Shown here: piece by piece, positions 1-14,456 of the stretch
Position numbering within the stretch: the stretch's first letter is position 1
How the letters are laid out: the number at the start of each line of letters is the position of its first letter
The notes under the pieces: model-generated
Databases searched by the model: none
What the model was told of the DNA's origin: nothing
Seen by the model: the letters and a program-made list of their open reading frames with translations, nothing else
Assembly: GCA_029783825.1 (NCBI GenBank)
Contig: JAREIK010010180.1
Span: 1-64,000 of the forward strand
DNA: 64,000 nucleotides
Source of the DNA: Sapria himalayana
Taxonomy: Eukaryota > Streptophyta > Magnoliopsida > Malpighiales > Rafflesiaceae
Direction of reading: 5' to 3'
Position numbers and translations under genes: made by a program

Positions 1-772
1 ATATATATCTATTTGTCTGTCTATCTGTCTATCTATCAATATATGTATTTATCTATCTATTATCTATATGCCTATTCTAGCTATCTAGCTATCTATCTAT
101 TTATTAGTCTATCTATCTTCTATCTATATTATATATTTTGTCTATATGTTATTTGTCAATCTATCTATCTTATAATATATTTTCTATCATTCTTTTTGTC
201 CTCTCTGTCTATCTATCTATCATCTTTTATCTATCAATCTATCCATATATCTTTCAATATATCCTGCTTATACACTCTAACTATCTCTCTATCTTTCTGT
301 CTATCAATCTGTATATTTATTTATCAATTTATCTATGTATCTATCTATATGTCTTTCTATCTATCTGTCTATAATATATATGTCTATTTATCTTTCTATC
401 TTTCTATCTGTGTATCTATCTATATATCAATCTATCAATTTGTCTATCCATTTATCTATCTGTCAATTAATCTATTTATCTATCTATAGATCTATCTTTT
501 GTCTATGTGTCTATTTGTCTAACTGTCTATCTATCTATCTATCTATTTATCTCTCTATCTATCTATCTATTTATTTGTTTATATGTCTATTCGTGTATTT
601 ATCTGTCAATATATCTATTTGCATATATATATATATCTATCTGTCTGTCTATTTGTCTAATTGCCTATATACCTATCTACCTAACTACCTAACTGTCTAT
701 CTATCTGTCTATCTATCTATCCATAAATCGGTCTATATATCTATCGATCTATCATATATATATATGTCTATA

Positions 773-774
<2 letters not shown>

Positions 775-810
<36 letters not shown>

Positions 811-816
811 TGTGTA
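775..816 (+). repeat. (TG)n microsatellite
   Basis: About 20 TG units with one TA interruption, embedded in the TCTA array and followed within 50 bases by an AT run at 866-899. Confidence 0.95.
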
Positions 817-860
817 TATCTTTTAATCTATCTATCTATCTTTCTATCTAAATGTCTAAC

Positions 861-865
<5 letters not shown>

Positions 866-899
<34 letters not shown>
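866..899. repeat. (AT)n microsatellite
   Basis: About 17 uninterrupted AT units inside the TCTA array. Confidence 0.95.
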
Positions 900-901
<2 letters not shown>

Positions 902-3900
902 ATTTATCTATCTATTTATCTATCTTTTTTTCTAATAATCTATCTGGCTATCTAGATATCTATCTATCTATTTATCTATCAATCTGCCTATCTATCTTTC
1001 TGTTATCTGTCTATATATCTATCTTCTTTCTTTGTATCTATCTATTAATCTATCAATCTGTCTATCTATCAATTTGTCTATCTAACTATTTGTATATCTG
1101 TGTATCTATCTATCAATCAATCTGTCTATCTTCTATCTGTCAATCAATCAATCAATCTGTCTGTTTATCTATCAATTTGTCTATCTATATATATATCTAT
1201 CTATTTGTCTATCTGTCTTTCTGTATATCTATTTATCTATCTGTCTATGTGAAAATTTGGCTATTTGTATATGTCTCTATATATCTAACTATCTATCTAT
1301 CTTTCTTTCTATTTATCTGTCTATCTTTCAATCTATTTATATGTCTAATTATATATGGATATATATATATATATATATATATATATCTATTTATCTAACT
1401 ATCCATCTATCTATTTATCAATCAAGCATTCAATCTTTAAATCAATCAATAAAACAATCTATCTATCAATATATCTACCTATTTTTCTTTATATATATAT
1501 ATATATATCTATCTATCTATCTATTTATCTATCACCTATCTAGATATCTAGCTTTTTATCTATCAATATATCTATCAATCTGTCTATCTGTTAATATATC
1601 AATCTGTCTATCTGTCTATCTATCTATCTATGTGTCTATCTCTTTATCTATCTATCTATTAATTTAATTACATATATACCTAACTATCTATATGTGTGTG
1701 TGTGTGTGTCTGTCTATCTATCTATTTAGATATTTATTTGCCTATCTATGTATCTATCTGCATATATTAGTTATCAAGCTATCTGTCTATCTATCTATTA
1801 GTCTATTTTTGAATATTTACGAGTCTATCTGTCAATCAGTCTATCTACTATCTGCCTTACTGCTTATATATCTGTTTGTCTGTCTATCAGCTTATCTATT
1901 TATTTATCTATCATTCTATTTTTCTTTCTATCTATATGTATATATGGCTATCTATATATCTATCTATTTGTCTTTTTTGTCTATTTGTATTTCTGTCGAT
2001 TTGTCTATCTATCTATCTATCTACATGTCTGTCTCTCTATCTGTCTATCTATTTATCTGTCTATCTATGTATTTGTCTAACTGTCTATTTGTCTATCTGT
2101 CTATCTGTCTATCTATCTATCTATCAATCTGACTATTTGTATATATATCTATAATCTATATGTCTATCTTTATATCTTTATATGTGCCTATCTATCTATC
2201 TATATATTTATCTATTTATTTATCTAACTATTTATCTGCCAATATATCTATCTGTCTCTTTATCTATCTATCTATCTATTTATCTGTATATCAATCTTTA
2301 TGTCTATTTGTTTATATGTCTATTTGTGTCTTTCTATCCATCTATCTATCTATTTGTCTCACTATCTATCTATCTTATCTATCTAACTGTCTATCTACCT
2401 ATCTACCTATTTACATATCTGTCAATCTATTTATCTATAAATCTGTCTATATGTCTCTCTATCAATCTATTATATATATATATGTATGTATAAATGTCTA
2501 TCTGTCTTAAGGTTTATCTATTTTATATATATATATATATATATCTGTTTATCTATCTATCTTTTTTTCTGTCTTTTGTCTAAATATATATATTATCTCT
2601 ATCTATATATATATTTATTTTTCTATCTAACTATCTGGCTATATGTGTATCTATAAATCTGTCCATCTATCTATTTCTAATCTATCAATCTTTCTATCTC
2701 TCAATTTTTCAATCTAACTATCTGTACATCTTCTATCTGTGTATTTATATATCTGAGTGTCTTTCTATTTGTCTAGTAGTCTATCTATCTATATATTTAT
2801 CTTTCTATCTATTTGTCTATTTGTCTATCAATTTATCTATCTATCTATGTGTCTAAATATCTATTTGTATATATGTCAATCTATCTATCTTATATCTTTC
2901 TATCTTTCTATCTATCTATATGTCTAATTTTAAATCTGTATATCATTTTATATGTCTTCTAACTATCTATCAATCTTTCTTTCAAAATATCTAACTATCT
3001 GACTATCCTTATATCTGTCTATGTGTCTATCTATCTATATATTTATCTATATATTTATCTATATATATATATATGTCTATATGTCTATCTGTCTAGCTTT
3101 CATATAATTCTATCTGACTATTTGTCTATATGTATATATGTCTATCTTTCTATCTATCTGTCTGTCTATCTTTTTGTCTATCTATCTGTCTATCTATCTA
3201 TCTGTCTATCTATCTATCTATCTATCTATCTGTCTGTCTGTCTGTCTATCTATCTATTTGTATATTTGACGATCGATCTAACTCTATATATATCTATATA
3301 TCTATATCTGTTTATCTGTCTATCTTTCTATCTGTCTATCTTTCTGTCTATTTGTTTATTTGTCTACTTATTTATTTATCTAACTAATTATCTATCTATA
3401 TGTCTATCTGACTATCTATATATATGACTATCTGAATATCTATCAATCTTTGTATCTATTTATCTATTTATCTATCTTACTTTATGCCTATCTGTTGATC
3501 TATCTATCTATCTATCTATCTATTTGTCTAACTATCTATCTGACCATCTGACTAACTATCTATTTCTCTATCTATATATCTGTCTATCTGTCTATTTGTA
3601 TATATATCTATCTTTCTATCTTTTTATATTTTTATAAATCTATCTGTCTATCTATCTATTTGTCTATATGTCTAAATTTCTTCTTGTATATCTGTCTTTA
3701 TATCTAGCTATCTATATGTATATCTAACAATTTTTTTATCTATCTATCTATTATCTAAAAGTCTATCTTTCTATTTATCTACCTGTCAATCTCTCTATCT
3801 GTCTGTCTATGTATTTATCTATCTATGTGTTTATGTGTCTATCTGTTTATCTATCAATCTGTCTAGATGTCTATCTATCTATCTGTATAGCCATCTATCA

Positions 3901-6120
3901 CTCTATCTATCTATCTATTTTTCTAACTGTATATTTATCTATCTATCTATTTGTCTATCTTTCTATCTATCTATCTATCTATCTCTCTATCTATTTATCT
4001 ATCTATCTGTTTATCAGTCTACCGACCTACCTAACTTTCTTTCTATTTGTCTATCTGATTATTTGTCTATCTTACTATTTAACTATCTATCTATCAATCT
4101 ATCTATCAATCAATCTATCTGTCTGTCTATCTCTTTCTCTATCTTCCTTTATATCTATCTGTTGATCTATCTATCTATTTGTCTATCTATCTATCTGACA
4201 TTCTGACAATCTATCAAATCTGTCTATATGTCGATCTATCTATCTGTATATCTATCTGTCTATATATATTTTTGTTTGTCTTTTTATCTGTCTAACTATC
4301 TATCTTTATATCTATATATTTGTCTAACTATCTATATGTCAATCTATTTATTTATATATCTGTCTATATATCTAACTTTTTATGTTTTTGTCTCTATATC
4401 TATCTATCTGACTAAACTCGATATGTTTATCTATCTATCTGTCAATCTATCTATCTTTTATCAATCTATCGTTTAACTTTCTATCTGTCTATCTATCTAC
4501 CTATCTTTCTGCCTATCTATCTATTTATCTATCTATCTATCAATATGTCTATCTATCTCTCTATTTCTCTATATGTCTATCTATCTTACTATCTATCTAA
4601 GTATATATCTTTCTATCTTGCTATCTGTCTATTAGTCTATTTATCTATATGTATCCATATTTATTTGTATATATATATATATATCTATATGTCTATCTAT
4701 CTAATAATAAATCTATCTATATGTGTATATGTTTATATATCTATCTATGTGTGTGTGTGTATATATCTCTCTATCTTTCTGTCTATCTTTCTATTTGTCT
4801 ATCTATCTATCTATCTATCTATCTGACTATATATATATATCTATCTATCTGTATATCTATCTATTTATCTATCGGTCCATCTGTCTAATGATATATCTAT
4901 CTATCTTTATTTCTTTCTATCTATATATTTGTCTATCTATGTATCTATCTATTTGTCTATATATCTATTTGCCAATCTGTCTATCTGCCTATTTATTTAT
5001 AAGTCTATATGTCTATTTGTTTATCTATTTATATTACTATCTAGTTATTATCTATCTATCTGTCTGTCTTTATGTCTATCTATCTATCTGTCTGTCTATC
5101 TATATGTCTATCTTTCTATCTATCTGTCTATCTATCTATCTTTTTATCTTTCGATTTATCTTCTATCTATCTATATGTATATCTGTCTAACTGTCTAACT
5201 TTTTATCTATCTATTGTCAATCAATCTATTTATCTGTCTATTTGTCAACCTATCTATATGTCTACCTATATTTTTTTCTATCAGTCTATCTATTTATCTA
5301 TATGTCTATATAATAAGTCTATCAGGTCTGTTTGTATATTAAGTCTATCTAATTATCTGTCTCTATATCTATCCATCTATCTATTTCTCTATATGTCTAT
5401 CAGTCTATCTAATTATCTCTCTATCTTCTTATCTTCCTATCTACATATATGTCTATCTATCTATCTTTCTATCTTTCTGTCTATCTTTCTATCTTTCTAT
5501 ATGTCTATCTTTCTATATATCTATCAGTCTATTTGTCTATCTCTCGATATATTTTCATTCTTCCTATCAATCTATCAATCTATTTGGCTATCTATATATC
5601 AATCTGTCTGTCTGTCTATTTGTATTACTATCAATCAGCCTATCTATATATCTGTCAATCTACTAATCTGCCTAAATGTAGACCAGCCTTTCTGTCTATC
5701 TGTCTATTTATCTGTCTACTATCTATATGCCTATTATTCTATCTGTCTATTTATCTATCTATTTGTCTATCTGTCTATTTGTCTATCTTTCTATTTATTA
5801 ATATGTATATCTTCTATCTATCTATCTATCAGTATGTCTATCTATCTTCTATCTATCTATTTGTATGTCTATCTGTTTATCAGCCTATCTATCTATCTAT
5901 CTATCTGTCTATCTATCTACATATCTACCTATATTCCGATTTATCTATCTATCTAACTATCTATCTGTATATCCGTCGATCTATAAATCTATCTATATGT
6001 CTGTCTATCTATCTATTTATGTATATGTCTATATATCTATCTTTATAACTATTTATATATCTATCTAGCTATATATCTATATATCTATATATATGTTTTT
6101 CTATCTTTCTGTCTAACTAT

Positions 6121-6122
<2 letters not shown>

Positions 6123-6171
<49 letters not shown>
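6123..6171. repeat. (AT)n microsatellite
   Basis: About 24 AT units. It is followed at 6208-6240 by an ATCATTCAATCAATCAATAA-type segment, a pairing that recurs elsewhere in the array (see findings). Confidence 0.95.
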
Positions 6172-6173
<2 letters not shown>

Positions 6174-6275
6174 CTATCTATCTAACCATATATGTATTTA
6201 TCAATAAATCATTCAATCAATCAATAAATAAATAAATCAATCTATCTATTAATTTATATATTTATCTATCTTTAA

Positions 6276-6300
6276 AGATACACACACACACACACACACA

Positions 6301-6336
<36 letters not shown>

Positions 6337-6337
6337 T
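6276..6337. repeat. Compound (CA)n-(AT)n microsatellite
   Basis: A CA run of about 12 units passes directly into two AT runs separated by a single G. It sits about 100 bases after the preceding AT run at 6123-6171. Confidence 0.95.
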
Positions 6338-6812
6338 TCACTATTTAGCTATCTATCTATGTATATATCAATAAATCAATATATCTGTCCATCTGTCAAA
6401 TTTCTATATGTTTGTCTATTTATCAATCTATCTATCTATATATCTTTCTATTATTTAATCTCTCTATCTATCTGTATGACTTTCTATTTATCTATCCATC
6501 TATCTACATGTCTATCTGCCTATCAATCTATCTTTCTATCTATCAATCTATTTGTCTATCTATCTGTTCATCTAGCTATTGGTTAACTATCGATCTATCT
6601 ATTTGTTTATCCTTCAATCTATCTATTTGTCTATCTATCTATCTATCTATCTGACTATTTAACTATCTGTCTATTTATCTATTTATCTATCTTACTATCT
6701 ATCTATTTGTCTATCTATATATCTATCTTTTTGACTATCTATCTATCTATTAATCAGTCTATCTATATATCTATCTATCTATTTGTCAATTTGTCTATCT
6801 GTCTATTTGTTA

Positions 6813-6844
<32 letters not shown>

Positions 6845-7321
6845 GTTAATTTGTATATCTATCTATTTGGCTTTTTGTCTATCTATCAATTTGTCTTTTG
6901 ACTATATGTCAATCAATGTGTCTGTCTATTTGTTTATCTATCTATCTATCAGTATATCTATCTATTTGTCTATCTGTATATATGTTTATCTATCTATCTT
7001 TTTATCTGTCTGTATGTCTATCTATTTATTTATCTATCTATATATCTATCTATTTTTCTATCTATCTATCTATCTATCTAGTTATCTATCTGTCTATTTA
7101 TTTATTTATCTATATGGCTATCTATCTATGTGTCTATATATCTATCTTACTATCTGATTGTCTATCTATTTATCTATATTCCTATATACTTGTTTATCTA
7201 TCTATCTGTCTATTAGTATATCTATCAATATGTATATCTTTCTATATATCTATATATCTATCTATCTATCTATTTGTCTATCTACATATCTATCTATTTG
7301 TCTATTTGTCTATCTATCTAC

Positions 7322-7359
<38 letters not shown>

Positions 7360-7489
7360 GTCTATCTATCTATTTGTCTATCTATCTATCTATCTATTTA
7401 TCTATTTGTTTATTTATTTATCTGACTATCTTTCTTTCTTTTTATTTATCTGCCTATATATCTATCTTCCTATCTATCAATCTATTTAT

Positions 7490-7521
<32 letters not shown>

Positions 7522-9186
7522 CTATTTTTCTATCTATCTGTCTATCTGACTATATAACTATTTGTCTATCTGTCTATCCATCTATTTATCTATTTATCTA
7601 TCTTTTTGTTGATCTATATATTTGTCTATATGTTTATCTATATCTATGTCTTTTTGTTTATCTGTCTATCTATTCATTTTGTCTATATGTTTTATCTATC
7701 TATATGTCTATCTATCTATCTGTCTATCTATGAATCTATCTATCTATATCTATCTATATGTTTATTTGTCTGTCTATCTATATATCTTTTATCTTCGTAT
7801 CTGCTTATCTATCTAGCTATCTATTTGTCTCTCCGTCTATCTATCTATCTGTCTATATAACTATCTGTATATCTTTATTTCCGTAGACTTGTCTATCTGT
7901 ATATCTATCTATTTATTTATCTATCCATCTATTAATCTATCTATCCACATTTCTATCTGTCTCTCCATAAATTAGTTTATATATCTATCTATCTATGTAT
8001 ATGTCTATATATCTATCTGTATAACTATATATTTATCTATCTATGTGTGTATCTATCTATCTTTCTTTCTTTTTATTTGTCTATTTTTCAAACTATCTAT
8101 CTATATATCATTCTATATATAGATTTATCTTATGTCTATCCGTCTATTTGTCTATTTGTCTATCAGTCTATCAATTTATACTTCTATATATCTATCTGTC
8201 TATCTATTTATATGGCTATATATCTATCAATCTATAAGTCTATCTATCTATCTGTCTATCTATCTATCTGTCTATCTATCTATCTATTTGTCTGTCTATC
8301 AGTTCACTGTATCTCTATAAATTTGTCTATATGTCTATCTATCTATCTATCTATATAATAGTCTATCTATCTATATATATATATATATGCATAAATTTTG
8401 ATCAATCTATCTACCTATCTATCTGTCTAAGTATCTATATATCTTTCTATCAATCAATCATTCTATCTATATATCTATCTAGTTATCTATTTATCTATAT
8501 GTCTATCTGTCTATTTGTCTATCTATCTATCTATCTGTCTATCTGTCTATTTGTCTATCTGTCTATTTGTCTATCTATCTATCTGTCTATCTATCTATCT
8601 ATCTATCTTTATATTTTTTATATGACTATCTATCTATTTATTTGTCATTCTATCTATCTATTTATCTCTTTATCTGTCTATCTATCAAACTATTTATCTG
8701 TCTATCTATCTATATGTCTATATGTCTATTTGTCTATCTATTTGCATTTTTGCCTATCTGTATATCTGTCTATCTATCTACCTATCTATCTGTCTATCTA
8801 TTTATCTCTTTATTTTTATATCTATCTAATTGTCTATCTATCTATATGTATGTCTGTTAGTCTGTCTATCTGTCTATCTATCTATCTTTTTGTCTAGCTG
8901 TCTATCTATATATCTGTCTCTCTATCTATATATCTATCTTTTTATCTATCTACTTGTCTATCTGTCTATCTATCTATCTACTTATCTGCCTATCTATTTA
9001 TAATTCTTTATGTCTATCTATCTTTCTATATATCTATATGGCTCTCTGACTATCTGTTATCTACTATCAACCTATCTATATATCTATCTTTCTATCAATC
9101 AATCTTTTTGTCTATCTATCTAACTGTTTATCTATCTACCTGTCTACTTGTCTATCTGTCTACCTATATATCAATCTGTCTATCTA

Positions 9187-9189
<3 letters not shown>

Positions 9190-9222
<33 letters not shown>
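9190..9222. repeat. (AT)n microsatellite
   Basis: About 16 AT units inside the TCTA array. Confidence 0.95.
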
Positions 9223-9225
<3 letters not shown>

Positions 9226-10004
9226 TATATGTCTATCTATATATCTATATATATATCTCCTTATCTATCTATCTATTTGTCTATTGATTTTCTATCTATA
9301 TATCTATTGGACTATCTGTCTACCTATCTATCTATCAATCAATCTATCTGTCTATCTATCTTTCTATCTATTTATCTATCTATATATCTATTAGTATATC
9401 TATCTATCTGCCTATCTCTTTATATGTCTATCTATCTATTTATCTATTGTATATCTATCTATCTATATGTCTATTTGTCTATATGTTTATCTATCTTTAT
9501 CTTTCTATCTGTCTATTTGTAAATCTATATATCTCCCTATCTCTATATTTGTCTATCGACCTATCTTTCTATCTATCTATTTTTCTTTCTATTTTCTATC
9601 TGTCTATCTATCTATTTATCTATCTGTCTCTCTCTCTCTCACTCTCTTGATCTAACTATTGGTCTTCTTATAAATCTATCAATTTATCTATTTGTCTATT
9701 TGTCTATTTGTCTATCTGTCTATATGTTTATCCATCTCTTTATCTATTTAACTATCTATTTGTTGATTTGTCTATTTGCCTATCTGTCTATCTGTCTATC
9801 TGTCTATTGTCTATCTATCTATACTATATGTCTATCTATATATCTATCTATTTATTTAACTGTCTTTCTATATGTCTATCTATCTATTTATCTATCTATC
9901 TATTTATCTATCAATCTATCTATTTTTCTATTTGTTTGTTTATCATATTTATTTATCTATATATCTATCTATTTGTCTATTTTTTTTGCTATCTGACTAT
10001 GTAT

Positions 10005-11512
10005 TGTTAGTAATAGTGCTTTAGGTCCATCATATGAATATAGTAATTTGATTATTTGTGAGAATTAATTTATTATGATGATTTGCATGTTTATTATATA
10101 TAATATCCTTGAATAATTTTATTAATTTTTCTAAATGTATCTAATCGTTTATTTTTATGGGAAGAAAAATAAATTAAGATTAGTATAAAGTTTTATTTAT
10201 ATTCATGGTATGAATATGTGTATGAGATACAAATCAAATTTATCACTATTTGATGAGAATAAATATTGGATAGACCCATCTTGAGATTAAATCATGGATC
10301 AAAGTCTTAAGTTAATCTCTAATAGTTATATTTTTAAATCCTTTGACCTGTGATTACTATAATTCTAAACATATGGAATATTATGTTTTGATATAATCTA
10401 ACATTGTCTTTAATCATATGACTATAAATGTTATACTTGAATATAATAAGAATTATAAAGTGTGATAAGAGTGATATAGATGGAATTTATCCCTTTTATT
10501 AAAAGAGAGATATCTCTAGGTCCTCTCGATATTTGCGACTAAGAAATACATGGTCGTGCTCAAATGAATTGATGGTGATCAATATCATTTATTTAGTCAG
10601 TCAAATTAGGTTTCGAGTAATAAAAGATAGAATGATATAAGGGTGACTTTTTCCAAGCCTTATATTCTAGCAAGATATCATCAGGCAAAAGATTATGTTA
10701 TTAGCAATATTAAGGTTGTCTCAGATCATGACCTTTTCATTTAACTTCGGTTGTCGTAATGTCTTGCTCGAGGCCACTTATGACTTGTAGGATAAAAATG
10801 TTATTTGAGCCTACTACCAATGTTAATTGAACATATAGAGTTACACATCAAGAACAAATAATAATGGATGTGATTTTTCACTCTTTGTAGTAATTTAAAA
10901 TGATGAGATTTTATTAAATTACAAATAACAATTAGTCATTATTTAAATTTGAAATTAATTTTAAGAAAGTTTAAATTCGTGATTTAATTTAATAATTAAT
11001 TTGTTACAATCAACTTGAGTTTTAATGAATAAATTCATTTAAAGGGGGCTTTTAAAAATTTGAATTTAAGTTTTTATTATTTAAAAGTGTTTTAAATATA
11101 TAATAATATTAAATTTATTTATGACTAAAACCCTAGAAGACTTGTATATATATGTGGGAGACATATTTGATACAAGTAGTCATCTTTTATAAAACAGAAA
11201 TAAACTCTTTCATTTTGAGAAGATGAATCTGAACTAGCATTCAACAAGATCATTCATTATTTGTTTGTGTGTGGATACTTGTAGAGGATGATTATTTTTC
11301 AGAAAGGCAGCACATTTGAAGATATGAATAAACTAGGACGCACACTTTGAAGGCATGATGAATCGATCTACAAAAGGTAAGTTTATTTACCCTTCCTTCA
11401 TGTTTTTATGAAACACATGTGATCCTTGGTGGGTTAAGGGATAAAAAAATTATAAATTCTACTGTATTTATGTTCAAATTAGAGAGGATATTCTGCCCGA
11501 TAAACCCTAACA
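10005..11512 (+). repeat. 5' long terminal repeat, copia type
   Basis: A 1508-bp segment starts TGTTAG and ends CTAACA, the short inverted ends expected of an LTR. The primer-binding site lies immediately downstream and the array lies immediately upstream. It is AT-rich, has no credible coding sequence, and holds a TATA-like site near its 3' third followed by AATAAA-like sequence around 11200. No partner LTR occurs in the window. Confidence 0.82.
11145..11152 (+). promoter_or_regulatory. Candidate TATA box of the LTR
   Basis: TATATATA lies in the context CTTGTATATATATGTGGGAG, about 360 bases before the LTR end, a plausible U3/R position for a copia promoter. The position is inferred from motif and layout only. 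Confidence 0.45.
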
Positions 11513-11513
11513 G

Positions 11514-11528
11514 TGGTATTATAGGAAC
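11514..11528 (+). other. Degenerate primer-binding site
   Basis: TGGTATTATAGG lies one base after the LTR end. Plant copia elements typically carry TGGTATCAGAGC, complementary to initiator Met-tRNA, at this place. The first six bases match and the rest has drifted. The location makes the call; the sequence alone would not. Confidence 0.65.
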
Positions 11529-11924
11529 TTGTGTTTTCATAAAAAGTGATAATGCCATATTTAATCATATGTATGTTATGCTTATGATTTTGGCATGATT
11601 TGTATTTTTGAATATATGTGATATTATGGTTTTTGTTAAATGACGTAGTTAATAGGTTTTGTTAAGGTATTAATTGTTTGAATCTGAAACCTAATAGAAT
11701 TTGTATGATTGAGAATCTGAATGGGATATTGCCATTAAAGTGTTTAATAGTATGATATATGATTCTAGCTTTGTCTTAATCAGATTAATACATAGACTAA
11801 ATTCATATATCTTTTTTGATATATCAGTGATTGTTAATGGTGTTGCCAAATTAAGCCCTATGTGTAATGAGATTACATAATATGTTGTTTTAATGTAATT
11901 TTGATTGTTTTTGGCTTATTCAAA

Positions 11925-12095
11925 ATTTATTAATAAGATCAAAAAAAATTTATTGATAATATAAATAAAAATTTATTGATAAGATCAATGAAAATTTATT
12001 AATAAGATCAATGAAATTTTTTTGATGAGATCAATATAAATTTATTGATGAGATCAATGAAAATTTATCGATGAGGTCAATAGAAATTTAATTTT
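11925..12095 (+). repeat. About seven 24-bp tandem repeats in the copia leader
   Basis: The unit resembles AAATTTATTGATAAGATCAA with a short linker, repeated about seven times with drift (GATAAG, GATGAG, GATGAGG variants). It is followed by a short GC-richer patch at 12100-12190 and then AT-rich leader with no further features that I recognise up to gag. Confidence 0.85.
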
Positions 12096-13184
12096 TTTTC
12101 CTAGGTTGCTGCCCCTGATCCCGTGAGGGCGGCCCCCCTTGATCATATTCACTAACTAGCTAGTAGAACCACCATAATAGCTCGGCATAACACCTTATAA
12201 ATTTAATTTTTTTTAAATACACGGCTATTATAATTTATTTCTTTTAATACAAATTATTTTTCTAAATGATAACATTATATATTTTGCATGTTATGTTGTT
12301 TCACAGTGTGCACTGTGCATAGTATGGCCTTTTTAACCAATGTGTTTGGCAGATTATTATTATTTTTTTTAAGGGTTATAATTATTAAATACGGCTTGCA
12401 TGTCATTTTTATTTTATTGAATTTTTTTAATTATTGTAATAAAATAAGAGAGACAATGTAAGCCATTTGAAGTCCTACAATCCAACATGATGATGGAGGA
12501 GCTAGGTGTCTATTAGCAAGTTGGTGGTCAAATCAACTTCATGGAGCTGCTTATTACTACCTAGGAATGACTATTGATCTTCATATTGGCATATGGTGAT
12601 CAATCTAGATTAAGGCCATACTGTGACTTGTTTATTATATGCATGTATGAGATACTATGTATGATAATATATGATTAGGTGATACTAGATATATGATGAG
12701 ATCTATTAATTGAAAATTAAAATCAATCAAGATCCCTCACATAAAATTTAAAGTTAACATGTCATTCATATTTAAACACTTGTCAAACTTTTTATCACCT
12801 TATTGTGGGTTCTACCAAAGTAGAAGTGCATTAGGTGACATTATAAAGACAATATGATTAATGGTGCTACCCTTATGTTTAAAAATGGTGTAATTTTATT
12901 AGGTTATCAAAATGGTTTTGGTTATAATGGCATTAGATCAGATTCAAGCATGCCGGGACATATGATGTCAAAATCCCATTAATATCTAAGAATTGCATGA
13001 GATGTAACTGGTAAGAGTTACCTACCTAAATAACTTAATTTTTAGTATCATGACAAAGTTGATTTAAAGTTGAGTAAAATATGGGCCTTAACACACTATA
13101 TTGATATGATTATTCTTGAGGGTTATTAATTTAGTGGGAATTTTTTATAATCAAAATACTTATCGAACTTTGAATTCATTGTAG

Positions 13185-13653
13185 ATGGCCAACAACAACA
13201 ACAATTTTACTATGTCACTATAATCAATCCTTGAGAAGGATAAACTTACTGGGACTAACTTTCTTGACTGGTTTCGAAATTTGAGAATTTTTCTAAAACA
13301 AAAAAGGAAGCTTTATGTCTTAAATGAAGCTCTACATGAAGAACCATGTGATAATGCAACTAGAGATTATAAGAATGCTTATAAGAAGCATAATAATGAC
13401 TCTATTGATGTTACATGCTTGATGCTAGTGACCATGAGTTCTGAACTCCAAAAGAATATGGAAAATATAGAAGTTTATAATATGAACTTCAATCTTATAA
13501 AAAATATTCCAGCAACAAGCAAGGTAAGAAAGGTAAGAGAGTACCAAGGCAATGCATTCTTGCAAGATGGCTGAGGGTGCTTCAGTTAGTGCTCATGTTC
13601 TAAAAATAAAAGACTATATTGAGCACCTTGTAGGCTTGAATGTTGAGAGATAG
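13185..13653 (+). pseudogene. Copia gag (N-terminal part), broken
   Basis: The frame opens with Met-Ala-Asn repeats and then has the copia gag signature: KLTGTNFLDWFRNLRIFLKQ, KKLYVL-like and EEP segments, and a SSELQKNMEN stretch, the N-terminal region that packs retroelement RNA. Lesions seen: an in-frame TAA 12 codons after the start, a stop after about 130 codons, and a frame change with missing residues before KMAEGASVSAHVLKIKDYIE, the next recognisable gag segment. Coding sequence ends at 13653 where the tetranucleotide array resumes. The zinc knuckle and all pol domains are absent. Copia gag is secure as a family call; function is certainly lost. Confidence 0.88.
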
Positions 13654-14424
13654 AAATATAGACATGTATGTCTATATGTCTATCTGTCGAACTATATATA
13701 CATCTAACTATATGCTTATGTGTCTATATTTCTATCTATCTATCTGTCTAACTATATATATATATATATATATATATCTATCTATCTTATCTTTCTTTCT
13801 TTATTTCTATCTTTCTAATTATCTAATTATCTATTTACCTATCTAAATTTCTGGCATTTTGTCTATCTATCTATCAGTCTATCAATCTATGTGTCTGTAT
13901 GTCAATTTATCTATCTGTCTATCTGTATATCAGTCAATCTGTCTATGTGCCTATTAGTCTATCAATATATTTGTATATCTTTCTATCTTTCATTATACCT
14001 ATTTGTCTATCTATCTATCTATATATATATCCATCTGTCTATCTGTCTATCTTTTATCTATCTATCAATAGATCTATCTATCTGTATATCTTTCTATCTC
14101 TATATTTGTCAATATGTATATTTGTTTATCTGTCTATCAGTATATCTTTCTATCTGTCTATATCTAATGGTCTATCTATATATCTATCTATTTTTCTATT
14201 TTATGTCAATCTGTCTAGTTGTCAATCTATCTATTTGTTTTTCTATCTATCTATTTGTCTATCTGTATGTCTATCAGTCTATCTGTCTATGTGTCTATCA
14301 ATCTATCAGTCTATAAGTCTATCTATCTATCTTTCTATATATCTATCTTTATATCTATCTATCTATCTATCTGTATATCTTTATATCTATCTATCTATCT
14401 ATATATCTTTCTACCTATCTATCA

Positions 14425-14456
<32 letters not shown>

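Larger units (their letters stand above)
1..10004 (+). repeat. Degenerate TCTA tetranucleotide array, block 1
   Basis: The stretch is almost wholly built of CTAT/TCTA tetramers with frequent CTGT, TTGT, ATAT, CTTT and CAAT variants. It is pyrimidine-biased on the + strand throughout. It contains no gene: the long open + frames it shows are Ser-Ile-Tyr-Leu repeats that follow from the absence of stop codons in TCTA repeats. Short AT, TG and CA microsatellites are scattered in it. It ends abruptly at the start of a copia LTR at 10005. Confidence 0.97.
10005..13653 (+). mobile_element. Truncated Ty1-copia LTR retrotransposon (5' LTR, leader, partial gag)
   Basis: The tetranucleotide array stops at 10004 and resumes near 13654. 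Between them lies ordinary AT-rich sequence organised as a 5' copia element: an LTR bounded by TGTTAG and CTAACA, a primer-binding-like TGGTAT motif just after it, an untranslated leader with tandem 24-bp repeats, and an N-terminal gag coding region. Protease, integrase, reverse transcriptase, RNase H and the 3' LTR are all missing, and gag runs straight back into TCTA repeats. The element therefore lost its 3' part by deletion or recombination after insertion. With no second LTR and no target-site duplication to compare, its age cannot be estimated from this window. Confidence 0.85.

Noticed and set aside
13..10010. Dozens of long + strand open frames reading Ser-Ile-Tyr-Leu and similar, here and in every TCTA block
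   Set aside because: TCTA repeats have no stop codon in any + frame, so open frames are unavoidable. Overlapping frames are equally open, there is no start context, domain or codon bias. They are not genes.
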